64,000 nucleotides of DNA from Flavobacterium sp. HSC-32F16 (GCF_024171645.1 NZ_JALKAC010000002.1:186001-250000); one strand, 5' to 3'. Positions 35,036 to 42,690 are shown, numbered from the stretch's first letter. The notes: a model not told the origin generated them from the letters alone. Numbers and translations are program-made.

Positions 35036-35077
35036 AAACGCTAAGAAACATCCATCAAATGTTCTTAGCGTTTTTTT
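35036..35077 (+). terminator. gltX terminator
   Basis: Stem AAACGCTAAGAA/TTCTTAGCGTTT with a 14-nt loop, followed by T7. Confidence 0.9.
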
Positions 35078-35147
35078 AATGTTTTAAAATTTTATTTTAG
35101 AGGAATTTTCGTAATTTACCAAAATCAAAAATATAAACTATATAACC

Positions 35148-36131
35148 ATGAGTACAGCATTTATTATCTTTTTAGTATTGGCATTCTTCATTTTCATGTC
35201 CTCTTTCTTTACAGTAAAACAGCAATCTTCTGTAATTATCGAAAGATTTGGAAAATTTCAGAGTGTTAGAAATTCAGGATTACAGCTTAAAATTCCGTTA
35301 GTCGACAGATTGGCCGGACGTGTAAACCTTAAAATTCAACAGTTAGATGTAATCATCGAAACCAAAACCAGAGACAATGTTTTTATCAAAATGAAAGTTT
35401 CAGTTCAATTTAAAGTGATTCAGGAAAAAGTTTACGAAGCTTTTTATAAACTGGAATATCCACACGATCAAATTACTTCTTATGTATTTGATGTGGTTCG
35501 TGCCGAAGTTCCTAAACTAAAACTGGATGATGTTTTTGAAAGAAAAGATGATATTGCCGTTGCAGTAAAACGTGAATTAAATGAAGCAATGTCTACTTAT
35601 GGATATGATATCATCAATACTTTGGTTACAGATATCGATCCGGATATTCAGGTAAAAAATGCAATGAACAGAATCAACGCTGCTGACAGAGAAAAAACAG
35701 CCGCCGAATTTGAAGCCGAAAGTTCAAGAATTAGAATTGTTGCAAAAGCAAAAGCTGAAGCTGAAAGTAAACGTTTACAAGGTCAAGGTATTGCAGATCA
35801 ACGTCGTGAGATTGCAAGAGGTCTTGTAGAAAGTGTTGAAGTTTTAAACAATGTTGGTATTAATTCTCAGGAAGCTTCTGCCCTAATTGTAGTAACCCAG
35901 CATTATGATACTTTACAAGCAATTGGAGCTGATGCAAATTCGAATTTAATTTTGTTACCTAACTCTCCACAAGCCGGAAGTGATATGTTGAATAACATGG
36001 TTGCTTCATTTTCTGCATCAAACCAGGTTGGTGAAATGATGAAAAAGCACAATAAAAAAATAGAGAAACCTAAACCAAATCATCCGCAATCTGGTTACGA
36101 AGATGATATTCAACCAGAAGTTCAATCATAA
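35148..36131 (+). CDS. SPFH/Band 7 (stomatin-like) membrane protein
   Basis: The 327-residue protein has an N-terminal membrane anchor (2-20: TAFIIFLVLAFFIFMSSFF). A Band 7 domain at about 22-190 follows (VKQQSSVIIERFGKFQSVRNSG, PLVDRLAGRVNLKIQQLDV, a hallmark start). The Ala/Glu-rich coiled coil at 180-225 (AAEFEAESSRIRIVAKAKAE) drives oligomerisation. The C-terminal tail is hydrophilic. It likely forms a membrane microdomain scaffold, possibly with a protease, but no NfeD-type partner gene is adjacent. Own terminator. Confidence 0.9.
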   Translation: MSTAFIIFLVLAFFIFMSSFFTVKQQSSVIIERFGKFQSVRNSGLQLKIPLVDRLAGRVNLKIQQLDVIIETKTRDNVFIKMKVSVQFKVIQEKVYEAFYKLEYPHDQITSYVFDVVRAEVPKLKLDDVFERKDDIAVAVKRELNEAMSTYGYDIINTLVTDIDPDIQVKNAMNRINAADREKTAAEFEAESSRIRIVAKAKAEAESKRLQGQGIADQRREIARGLVESVEVLNNVGINSQEASALIVVTQHYDTLQAIGADANSNLILLPNSPQAGSDMLNNMVASFSASNQVGEMMKKHNKKIEKPKPNHPQSGYEDDIQPEVQS

Positions 36132-36140
36132 TTTAAAAAT

Positions 36141-36169
36141 AAAAAAGAGGCTTAACTGCCTCTTTTTTT
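36141..36169. terminator. Bidirectional terminator between SPFH gene and small-protein operon
   Basis: Stem AAAAAAGAGGC/GCCTCTTTTTT with a 6-nt loop. The stop codon of the minus-strand gene at 36152 lies within it. Confidence 0.85.
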
Positions 36170-36412
36170 ATTTATAAACCAATTGATTACAAATGGTAAA
36201 ATAGATTGCAAAATTTGTGGATACGAATTTTTAAAGTAATCTGTGTAAGATGAAACAAATCCGTTTACAATATTTTGTGGTGTTATACTTTCTTTTGTTT
36301 TCTGAAAATTCAAAACTAATTTCTGATAATTGATATCTTTTTCTAATTTCAGAATTTCCAAATCTCTGTCAATTTCAGCATAAGATGAGTATTTTTTATT
36401 TTCCATAATCAT
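36152..36412 (-). CDS. DUF6327-like small protein
   Basis: The 86-residue protein (or 84 from the Met at residue 3, MENKKYSSYAEIDRDLEILK) is helical with a hydrophobic end (QILQSILPFVINWFINK). It resembles the small DUF6327-type proteins that follow YtxH and holin-like genes in Flavobacteriia; the assignment is tentative. It is the last gene of a three-gene operon. Its first codon touches the stop of the holin-like gene. Confidence 0.65.
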   Translation of the reverse strand: MIMENKKYSSYAEIDRDLEILKLEKDINYQKLVLNFQKTKESITPQNIVNGFVSSYTDYFKNSYPQILQSILPFVINWFINKKRGS

Positions 36413-36762
36413 TAATCATTAAAAAATATTTCTGAAAATTTCTCTAAAATTGGACCTTCAACAATCTTATCTTTTATAAAGAAAAGTAAAATGGTAAAAA
36501 AAAGATAGATCCCTCCTACTGCCAAAAATCCCAAAGCATTACTTCCTAATAAATCTCCAAAAGCATACGCTGCAGCAAAAGATCCAAAAAGTAAAACCAT
36601 ACTAAAACATAATAATATCAAAGTAAATTTGAAAATTAAAGTTGTTGATTTCATGGCCACTTTAAAACCCCAAAGTTTATAATAAGCCAAATGACTGTCA
36701 ATGTAAATTTTAGTTTGATCCTGAATTTTTTCAGTGTTTTCTCTTAACTCTTCAAATGCCAT
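36412..36762 (-). CDS. Phage holin-like (DUF1469/Holin-X) membrane protein
   Basis: Starting at the ATG at 36762 (MAFEELRENTEKIQDQTKIY) it has 116 residues; the longer frame from 36816 adds a hydrophobic leader that is unlikely. There are two membrane segments at about 45-68 and 76-98 with a short loop, after an amphipathic N-terminal helix. Despite the family name, such proteins are usually chromosomal envelope or stress proteins in Bacteroidota. It lies between YtxH and a DUF6327-like gene, with tight spacing. Confidence 0.75.
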   Translation of the reverse strand: MAFEELRENTEKIQDQTKIYIDSHLAYYKLWGFKVAMKSTTLIFKFTLILLCFSMVLLFGSFAAAYAFGDLLGSNALGFLAVGGIYLFFTILLFFIKDKIVEGPILEKFSEIFFND

Positions 36763-36839
36763 AATTAAATTTTTTAAATAAAAAAAAGCACAAAACCCTC
36801 TTATAAAAATAAGCAAGTTATGTGCTTCTAGTATAGATT

Positions 36840-37166
36840 TTATTTTTGAAATTTAGCGTTCTGTTCTTTTAAATCAGCCAATTTAGATTCTAAAAAAGTG
36901 ATTACTTCTTCTGTTTTATGACTTACATTTGAAAGTAAATCATTTAAAGTTCCGTCAAGATTTTGTGTTGCGCCTTTATATTTTTCACGCAGTACTTCAG
37001 AACCTGCTTCAAAAGAATCCTGCAAATTATGTTTTGCATCATCAATTCCTTCTTTAATTTTAGCACGAGTTTTTGATCCTTTATCTGGAGCAAATAAAAT
37101 TCCAATGGCTGCACCTACTGCAGCACCAGCCAAAATCGCTGCAATTGTATTTGAATTATTTGACAT
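36840..37166 (-). CDS. YtxH-domain small protein
   Basis: The 108-residue protein has a glycine/alanine-rich membrane segment at about 8-27 (IAAILAGAAVGAAIGILFAP) directly followed by DKGSKTRAKI, the YtxH signature. A long amphipathic helix runs to the C-terminus. YtxH proteins are general-stress associated. It is first in a minus-strand operon with the holin-like and DUF6327-like genes, a trio common in this group (family knowledge). Confidence 0.82.
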   Translation of the reverse strand: MSNNSNTIAAILAGAAVGAAIGILFAPDKGSKTRAKIKEGIDDAKHNLQDSFEAGSEVLREKYKGATQNLDGTLNDLLSNVSHKTEEVITFLESKLADLKEQNAKFQK

Positions 37167-37244
37167 ATTATTCTTATTTAAGTGATTAATAAAGATACTC
37201 TTTTTTAAATAATAAATTACTGACTAAAAGTAATTTACGTAAAC

Positions 37245-37724
37245 TTAATATACATAAGAAACTGCTTCATACTTTCCATCAGCTTTTTCAACAATGCTCA
37301 CAAAAGGATAACCGTTAGAAGCTGAATTAGTTTTGATTCTCATAGCAGTTTGCTTTTGATTTGCAATTGGCGGTTCACCTTTTGTCCTTGTCGAGACACC
37401 TGTAAAACTAGCAGCTTGTTTCAGTCCTATTGTCTTTTCCTGAGGCAAAACAGTTACCATTTTATAATCGTCTTTTGAATCTACTATTATTTTATCAGAA
37501 ATTTTCTGAGTTTGTTTTGATTGTTTATTAGTAATTTGAGAAACAGCATATTTGCTAATTTTAATTTCTTCAGAACTTCCGTTCAACGAATAGTAAATTA
37601 AACCATTTTCATTTTTAATGAAATTAACATCTAGTTGTTCCCCATTGTGTTTTGTAATTTGATGTGTTTGAGAAATTGCAATATTTGCAAATAACACCGC
37701 CAGCGTAAAATATAAAATTTTCAT
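37245..37724 (-). CDS. Periplasmic hypothetical protein
   Basis: The 159-residue protein has a signal peptide (1-18, ending IAISQ). A short beta-rich part follows (ITKHNGEQLDVNFIKNENGL, IYYSLNGSSEEIKISKYAVS), of the kind that describes small SH3-like or YgdR-like barrels. The rest is basic and low in hydrophobic residues. No family is assigned. It lies 78 bp upstream of the YtxH operon on the same strand, without a clear terminator between. Confidence 0.55.
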   Translation of the reverse strand: MKILYFTLAVLFANIAISQTHQITKHNGEQLDVNFIKNENGLIYYSLNGSSEEIKISKYAVSQITNKQSKQTQKISDKIIVDSKDDYKMVTVLPQEKTIGLKQAASFTGVSTRTKGEPPIANQKQTAMRIKTNSASNGYPFVSIVEKADGKYEAVSYVY

Positions 37725-38164
37725 GATAATTGAATTTTAAGTTTAATAATTAAAATTTTCAGATTGAATTACAAAAACAATAATAACCTAAAACGAATGC
37801 TATGGAAATTTCATAATTATGAAGTAATCTGAAAAATACCTTTTACGCGAAATATTATCAAAACCACATCATAATAAAAAACAGAACATAAAATTGTCTT
37901 TTCAAGAATTCTATTGAGAATTGAAACTAAATAAAAAAGCATCTTTTTTATTTGAGCAGCAATTCAATTTGGAATCTAATCGGAAATATCAATTTTTTAT
38001 AAAATCATCTCTGACTTTGGTATGAGTTAAAAATAGCAACTTTATAAACAATTGTATGTTAACAACCCGTTAAACTGACAAAAATAACGTCAAAAATTAA
38101 AATAAAGACCCTAAATAAACAATAATTTAAAAAATGAGTTATATATCAACTAGTTTAAAAAATG

Positions 38165-38230
38165 GTCTTAAAATAAGTTTATGAAGGCTGTTTTTAATAA
38201 TTATAAATTATTAAAAAATAATTTATAATA
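38165..38230 (+). repeat. AT-rich repeat, copy 1 of 3
   Basis: TTAAAATAAGTTTATGAAGG, then CTGTTTTTAATAATTATAAA, then TTATT. It shares the ATGAARG...TTTTTAAT core with the copies at 38416 and 38691. Confidence 0.55.
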
Positions 38231-38415
38231 GATTAAATAAATAATAATAAATATTTATAAAATATTATATCATATAATTTAAAGTAATGATTATAAAACT
38301 CAAATACCGCTCTTTAAAAATGAAAAAGACCATAAAAAAAGCTAAAACTAAAATAAGAACTTTTGAAACGATATTTTAAAATATAGGATTCAAGAGATGC
38401 AAAAAATGAAAAAGC

Positions 38416-38496
38416 GTTTTAAAATTAATTTATGAAAGCTGATTTTAATCTATAAAATTTATTAAATATAAAATACAATCAATTTTATAAATTATT
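38416..38496 (+). repeat. AT-rich repeat, copy 2 of 3
   Basis: TTTTAAAATTAATTTATGAA, AGCTGATTTTAATCTATAAA, ATTTATT. It is the closest of the three to the consensus. Confidence 0.6.
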
Positions 38497-38690
38497 AGAT
38501 AAATCTATTAAATTAAAAAATAAAATCAACTTTAATTATTTATTAGAAATTGAAAACAGAAATAAATTTTTCACAGCGAAAACAGTTCAAAAATCTAAAA
38601 TTTGATCAAAAAAAGTAAAAACTTAAAATTACAGCTTCTATTAAAAGATAATTTAAAAAAGGATTAATGAGGTAGATTATTTAAATAAGT

Positions 38691-38772
38691 GTATTAAAAT
38701 TAATTTATGAAAGTCATTTTTAATTAATAAAATTTATAATAAAAATATTTTTAATCAATTATATATATAATA
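38691..38772 (+). repeat. AT-rich repeat, copy 3 of 3
   Basis: TATTAAAATTAATTTATGAA, AGTCATTTTTAATTAATAAA, ATTTATAAT. It matches copy 2 over the first ~45 bp with few changes. Confidence 0.6.
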
Positions 38773-38774
38773 AA

Positions 38775-38799
38775 AAAAGCACTTTTAAAAAGCGCTTTT
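38775..38799 (-). terminator. glnS terminator
   Basis: On the minus strand AAAAGCGC pairs with GTGCTTTT (one G-U), and T7 follows; 19 bp after the glnS stop. Confidence 0.75.
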
Positions 38800-38817
38800 C
38801 CATAGATTCTAATTATT

Positions 38818-40935
38818 TTATTTTTTTACCATCTCGGCAAGAATTTCATTTTCTCTTTCTGATGCATTTTTTGGAGGATTTGAATATAATTTCAAAATTT
38901 CATCATCATATTGATTTTTGAAACTTACATTTTCAATATCTCTTAAATTTAAAAGTGCTTTTGATCTTACATAAGTCGATTCACTTCTTAAAGACATAGA
39001 ATATAATTTCTTCACATCTTCTTCCTCAAAATCTGTAGATTTCCAAGTTGAATATTTCAAAATAAATTGAGAAAACAACAGTGAAGCCTTATTATTGTTG
39101 ATATTTTTCTTTAATGTATTTTGTAAAAGTGAAAAACTAGAAACATTTTTGATGTTCTCCCCTATCGCACTTTCAATGGCAATACGTTCTGGTTTTGTCT
39201 CAACTTTAAAATATTTGTTGATTTCTTTTAAAGAATTATTAATACTGTTTTCTTCTTTTTTCCCTTTTTCTTCCCAGGCATCTTTTAATCCAACAGTTTT
39301 GTTAAACACTAATTTTGAAGCAGTTGAGTCTTTATCAACAGTAAAATAACCCAAACGTTGAAACTGAAATTTGTCTTCATTTTGAGCTGTTCCTAAACTT
39401 GGTTCAACAAATCCAGTTACAATTTCTAATGAATTTGGATTTACAAAATCTAAGAAATTTTTGTCTTTATAACTGTCCGGCGCTTCATCTGTAAACAAAC
39501 GATCGTATAAACGAACTTCGGCTTCTAATGCATGGTTGATAGAAACCCAATGTAATGTTCCAGATACTTTTCTTTGGCTTGCTTCTGTCCCGCTTCCGCT
39601 TAAAGAATCAGTATCATAAGTTACATGAATTTCTGTAATATTTCCTTCAGCATCTTTTATAACAGATTCACCTTTAATGATATAAGCATTTTTAAGACGA
39701 ACTTCTTTGCCTAAAGTCAAACGGAAAAATTTAGCTGGAGCTTCTTCTAAAAAGTCTTCTCTTTCAATATATAATTCACGAGAAAAAGGCACTTTTCTAA
39801 AACCTGCACTTTCATCTTCCTGGTTATTTTCGGCTTCCAACCACTCTTCTTTTCCTTCTGGATAATTGGTAATTACCAGTTTTACAGGATCTAAAACAGC
39901 CATTACACGAGGTGCAATTTTATTCAAATCTTCACGAATACAAAATTCTAAAACCGAAACATTGATCAAATTATCACGTTTTGCAATACCAATTGTATTA
40001 GCAAAATTACGTAAAGATGCAGCGGTATAACCACGTCTTCTTAACCCAGAAATTGTTGACATTCTTGGATCATCCCAACCGTTAACATGCTTTTCTTTAA
40101 CTAGTTGCTGTAATTTTCTTTTACTAACAACAGTATGTGATAAGTTACGTCTTGCAAATTCTCTTTGCTTTGGACGCAGTTTATTTTCGTCTAAAATTTG
40201 ATCTAAAAACCAATCGTATAATTCACGGTGAGGCAAGAATTCAAGTGTACAAAATGAGTGCGAAATCTGCTCTAAATAATCACTTTGACCGTGTGCCCAA
40301 TCGTACATTGGATAAATTTTCCAGGCATCTCCAGTTCTATGATGTTCTTTATGTAAAATTCTATACATAATTGGGTCACGCATCAACATGTTTGTTGATT
40401 TCATGTCAATTTTTGCACGAAGAATATGTGTACCAGCCTCAAATTCACCATTTTTCATTCTTTCGAACAAATCTAAGTTTTCTTCTACAGAACGATTTCT
40501 ATATGGAGAATCGGTTCCAGTTGTAGATGGAGTTCCTTTTTGAATCGCCATATCTTCAGAAGATTGACTGTCCACATACGCTTTATCTTTTTTAATTAAT
40601 AAAACGGCCCAATCATACAATTGTTGAAAATAATCTGATGCATAACGTTCCTCAGACCAAGTATAACCCAGCCATTCTACATCTTTTTTAATAGCATCAA
40701 CAAATTCCTGTTCTTCTTTTTCTGGATTTGTATCATCAAAACGTAAATTCACAGGAGATTGATAATCAATTCCTAAACCAAAATTTAACGCAATAGAACT
40801 TGCGTGTCCAATATGTAAATACCCATTTGGTTCTGGTGGAAAACGAAAGCGAAGTTTAGTATTTGAAAGACCTAATTTTACGTCTTCCTCTATGATTTGT
40901 TCAATAAAATTGAGTGATTTCTCTTCTGATGCCAT
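38818..40935 (-). CDS. glnS: Glutaminyl-tRNA synthetase with helical C-terminal extension
   Basis: The 705-residue protein is a GlnRS core plus an extra ~140 residues. The HIGH-type motif is PPEPNGYLHIGHASS at about 33-47, DDTNPEKEEQEFVDAI is the conserved stretch after it, and the KMSKS equivalent is VVSKRKLQQLV near 268. The anticodon-binding beta-barrels run to FNKTVGLKDAWEEKG at about 562, where most GlnRS end. The remainder is helical, with repeated L/A spacing, and does not look like the YqeY domain that is fused to GlnRS in some bacteria. It charges tRNA-Gln directly. It has its own -7 box and terminator. Confidence 0.95.
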   Translation of the reverse strand: MASEEKSLNFIEQIIEEDVKLGLSNTKLRFRFPPEPNGYLHIGHASSIALNFGLGIDYQSPVNLRFDDTNPEKEEQEFVDAIKKDVEWLGYTWSEERYASDYFQQLYDWAVLLIKKDKAYVDSQSSEDMAIQKGTPSTTGTDSPYRNRSVEENLDLFERMKNGEFEAGTHILRAKIDMKSTNMLMRDPIMYRILHKEHHRTGDAWKIYPMYDWAHGQSDYLEQISHSFCTLEFLPHRELYDWFLDQILDENKLRPKQREFARRNLSHTVVSKRKLQQLVKEKHVNGWDDPRMSTISGLRRRGYTAASLRNFANTIGIAKRDNLINVSVLEFCIREDLNKIAPRVMAVLDPVKLVITNYPEGKEEWLEAENNQEDESAGFRKVPFSRELYIEREDFLEEAPAKFFRLTLGKEVRLKNAYIIKGESVIKDAEGNITEIHVTYDTDSLSGSGTEASQRKVSGTLHWVSINHALEAEVRLYDRLFTDEAPDSYKDKNFLDFVNPNSLEIVTGFVEPSLGTAQNEDKFQFQRLGYFTVDKDSTASKLVFNKTVGLKDAWEEKGKKEENSINNSLKEINKYFKVETKPERIAIESAIGENIKNVSSFSLLQNTLKKNINNNKASLLFSQFILKYSTWKSTDFEEEDVKKLYSMSLRSESTYVRSKALLNLRDIENVSFKNQYDDEILKLYSNPPKNASERENEILAEMVKK

Positions 40936-40954
40936 TATTTTATAGTAATTTTAG

Positions 40955-40962
40955 CAAAGATA
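40955..40962 (-). promoter_or_regulatory. -7 box of glnS
   Basis: TATCTTTG on the minus strand (40962-40955), 19 nt before the glnS ATG. Confidence 0.55.
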
Positions 40963-40977
40963 AAAAAAAGGTTTCAG

Positions 40978-41033
40978 GTTTCAGGTTTAAAGTTATTTAA
41001 GTGGCAGAAAACATGAAACGTTAAACCTGAAAC
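40978..41033. repeat. 13-bp inverted repeat in the glnS / toxin-antitoxin divergent promoter
   Basis: GTTTCAGGTTTAA at 40978-40990 and TTAAACCTGAAAC at 41021-41033 pair perfectly around a 30-nt loop. An extra GTTTCAG repeat lies on the left. It may be a dispersed flavobacterial repeat or an operator for the toxin-antitoxin pair. Confidence 0.6.
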
Positions 41034-41052
41034 TCAAAATTAATTTAATTAG

Positions 41053-41060
41053 TATTTTTG
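41053..41060 (+). promoter_or_regulatory. -7 box of the toxin-antitoxin pair
   Basis: TATTTTTG, 17 nt before the antitoxin ATG. Confidence 0.5.
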
Positions 41061-41077
41061 TATAAATATTCAGAATT

Positions 41078-41293
41078 ATGAGACAATTAACTGTTACAAT
41101 TCCAGACGATTTTTACGAAACTTTTATTAGTTTTTTCAAGCATGTTCCTGATGTTTCTATTGATGAAAATGTTGAGAATGAAATTCCGCTATGGCAGCAA
41201 GAAATGGTTTTAGAACGTATAAAAAATTCTAAACCAGAAGATTATATTCCTCTAGATGATGCTTTAAAAGAATTAGATAAAAAATGGCTGTAG
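41078..41293 (+). CDS. Putative antitoxin of a RelE/ParE-type pair
   Basis: The 71-residue protein begins MRQLTVTIPDDFYETFISFF, a beta-strand plus helix typical of small antitoxin N-termini, and ends in an acidic helix (LDDALKELDKKWL) that could wrap the toxin. It overlaps the following toxin-like gene by 10 bp, and this order and overlap support a type II module. No clear ribbon-helix-helix can be assigned, so DNA binding is uncertain. Confidence 0.65.
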   Translation: MRQLTVTIPDDFYETFISFFKHVPDVSIDENVENEIPLWQQEMVLERIKNSKPEDYIPLDDALKELDKKWL

Positions 41294-41595
41294 AAGAAAA
41301 TTATAAAACCATAATTCTTCCTAGAGCAAAACTAGAAGTAGATGAAGCTGCTTTTTATTATGAATCTACAAAAAAAGGTTTAGGCAAATTATTTTATAAA
41401 GAGTTTAAAAACTATGCTCTAACATTAAAAACATTTCCTCTTTTTGAAGAAAAATACAACATTGTTCGTACTTTACCTTTAAAGAAATTCCCCTACACCA
41501 TTCATTTTACAGTTGATGAAATTAACAAAATAGTTGCTGTTCATGCTGTAACTTCTAATTACCAAGATCCAAATACTACAAGAATAAAATTATAA
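41284..41595 (+). CDS. RelE/ParE-superfamily toxin-like protein
   Basis: The 103-residue protein has the ParE/RelE fold pattern: a helix after ILPRAKLEVDEAAFYYESTK, LGKLFYKEFKNYALTLKTFP in the second helix, then VRTLPLKKFPYTIHFTVDE and IVAVHAVTSNYQDP as the sheet. R and H/Y positions near the end suit a RelE-like RNase or a ParE gyrase inhibitor, and the two cannot be told apart here. It lies 3 bp before folB, so a chromosomal, possibly domesticated, module is likely. Confidence 0.75.
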   Translation: MAVEENYKTIILPRAKLEVDEAAFYYESTKKGLGKLFYKEFKNYALTLKTFPLFEEKYNIVRTLPLKKFPYTIHFTVDEINKIVAVHAVTSNYQDPNTTRIKL

Positions 41596-41597
41596 AA

Positions 41598-41957
41598 ATG
41601 GGAGTTATTAAACTAAAAAACATTCGTACTTTTTCTTACCACGGATGTTTAATTGAAGAAGGAAAAATAGGATCTGATTACACTGTCGATCTAAAAATTA
41701 AAACAAATCTTCAGAAATCGGCAGAAACAGATCATCTTTTAGATACTGTTGACTATGTTCATTTGAACAAAATTGTTGCTGAAGAAATGGCAATTCGTTC
41801 GCATTTATTAGAACATGTGGCTAAAAGAATCAATAATCGCGTACTTGCAGAGATAGAAATGGTAGAAAAAACAACAGTTTGGGTTTCTAAAATAAATCCT
41901 CCTATTGGCGGTGATGTTGAATCAGTTACCATAAAAATGACGGAAATCAGAAAGTAA
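41598..41957 (+). CDS. folB: Dihydroneopterin aldolase
   Basis: The 119-residue protein has the compact T-fold of FolB. IRTFSYHGCLIEEGKIGSDY is the start with the conserved YHG and acidic residues, LLDTVDYVHLNKIVAEEM matches the DTVDYxxL signature, and LLEHVAKRI contains the catalytic-site Glu/Lys pattern. TVWVSKINPPIGGDVESVTI closes the fold. It cleaves dihydroneopterin in folate synthesis. It follows the toxin-like gene by only 2 bp. Confidence 0.93.
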   Translation: MGVIKLKNIRTFSYHGCLIEEGKIGSDYTVDLKIKTNLQKSAETDHLLDTVDYVHLNKIVAEEMAIRSHLLEHVAKRINNRVLAEIEMVEKTTVWVSKINPPIGGDVESVTIKMTEIRK

Positions 41958-42005
41958 TTTTTCTATTTAAAAACTTAAAATTTTAAAATAGTTCATTCGA
42001 AACTT

Positions 42006-42034
42006 TTGAAATTTAAAGATTTTAGTTACTTTTG
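42006..42034 (+). promoter_or_regulatory. tRNA-Cys promoter
   Basis: TTG (42006-42008), an 18-nt spacer, TACTTTTG (42027-42034). The mature tRNA starts 17 nt later. Confidence 0.7.
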
Positions 42035-42051
42035 CCATCCGTTCAAGCAAT

Positions 42052-42122
42052 GGCGTCGTGGCCGAGCGGCTAGGCTGGGCTCTGCAAAAGCTCCTACTCC
42101 GGTTCGAATCCGGACGATGCCT
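42052..42122 (+). tRNA. tRNA-Cys (GCA)
   Basis: The 71-nt cloverleaf has acceptor stem GGCGTCG/CGATGCC (one G-T pair) and discriminator T. The anticodon stem is GGGCT/AGCTC with loop CTGCAAA, anticodon GCA. The T-arm is CCGGTTCGAATCCGG. CCA is not encoded. A promoter and a terminator flank it. Confidence 0.97.
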
Positions 42123-42535
42123 CTAAAACCTCTAAAGCAATTTAGAGGTTTTTTTATGTCTAATTTTTAGAAAAAATTAATTAAAATATATCGGTTCGAA
42201 TCCAGACAATGCCTCAAAACCTTCAAGGAAACTTGGAGGTTTTTTTATGTTTAATTTTTTGAAAAAATTAATTAAATATATCGGTTCGAATCCGGACGAT
42301 GCCTCTAAAACCTCTAAAGCAATTTAGAGGTTTTTTTTATGTCTAATTTTTAGAAAAAATTAATTAAATATATCGGTTCGAATCCAGGCAATGCCTCAAA
42401 AACCTTCAAAGCAATTTGAAGTTTTTTTTTATGTTTAATTTTTAGAAAAAATTAGATAAAAATTTATGTTCAAATCCAGACGATGCCTCTAAAAGAGATA
42501 CAGAAATGTGTCTCTTTTTTTTATGTTTAATTTTT
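42101..42535 (+). repeat. Tandem array of five tRNA-Cys 3'-end/terminator units
   Basis: Units start at 42101 (the real tRNA end), 42193, 42283, 42375 and 42467 and are about 90-92 bp long. Each begins with the T-arm/acceptor end (GGTTCGAATCCGGACGATGCC, partly decayed in the later units), then a terminator hairpin with a T-run, then ATGTYTAATTTTTAGAAAAA and TTAATTA-like sequence. Stem sequences differ between units (CCTCTAAA; CCTTCAAG; CTTCAAA; AAGAGATACA) but pairing is kept each time. Confidence 0.95.
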
Positions 42536-42542
42536 CCGCAAT

Positions 42543-42647
42543 CTTGTCATTCTGAGGAACGAAGAATCACACTCGTAACTCGACAAAGATTGGCGATTTT
42601 CTTTACGGAATTTCTAGTGTGATTCTTCTTTCCTCAGAATGGCAAAC
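42543..42647. repeat. REP-like inverted repeat (GTCATTCTGAGGAACGAAGA type)
   Basis: The left arm TTGTCATTCTGAGGAACGAA with GAATCACACT is mirrored by the right arm AGTGTGATTCTTCTTTCCTC with AGAATGGCAA, giving an imperfect ~28-bp inverted repeat around a ~40-nt middle. A decayed copy lies at 26661-26762. It looks like a non-autonomous dispersed element. Confidence 0.7.
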
Positions 42648-42663
42648 TGTAACTTATAAACAC

Positions 42664-42690
42664 AAAAAAACCTCTGAAATTCAGAGGTTT
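42664..42690 (-). terminator. Terminator of the rnr-DUF2807-LysE operon
   Basis: AAACCTCTGAAATTCAGAGG and TTT form a perfect stem. On the minus strand a T-run follows, 28 bp after the LysE-type stop. Confidence 0.85.

Larger units (their letters stand above)
37725..38817. other. 1.1-kb extremely AT-rich gene-free region
   Basis: No ORF of note. It contains three diverged copies of a repeat with core TTAAAATTAATTTATGAAAG (38167, 38418, 38693) and the glnS terminator at 38775-38799. The base composition is even more AT-biased than in other gaps. Confidence 0.7.

Noticed and set aside
36412..36762. Prophage remnant suggested by the holin-like gene
   Set aside because: No other phage genes are nearby, and the YtxH/holin-like/DUF6327-like trio is a known chromosomal arrangement.
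38818..39240. YqeY domain fusion at the GlnRS C-terminus
   Set aside because: GlnRS-YqeY fusions exist in other bacteria, but the residues here do not show the YqeY pattern; reported instead as an unassigned helical extension.
42247..42327. 26-residue ORF running from array unit 2 into unit 3
   Set aside because: Other units have a TAG in the same position, so the frame is not conserved across the array.
42101..42535. Tandem units after tRNA-Cys considered as CRISPR or further tRNA genes
   Set aside because: Repeats contain only the T-arm and acceptor 3' strand, lack D and anticodon arms, and the units are contiguous rather than spacer-separated.
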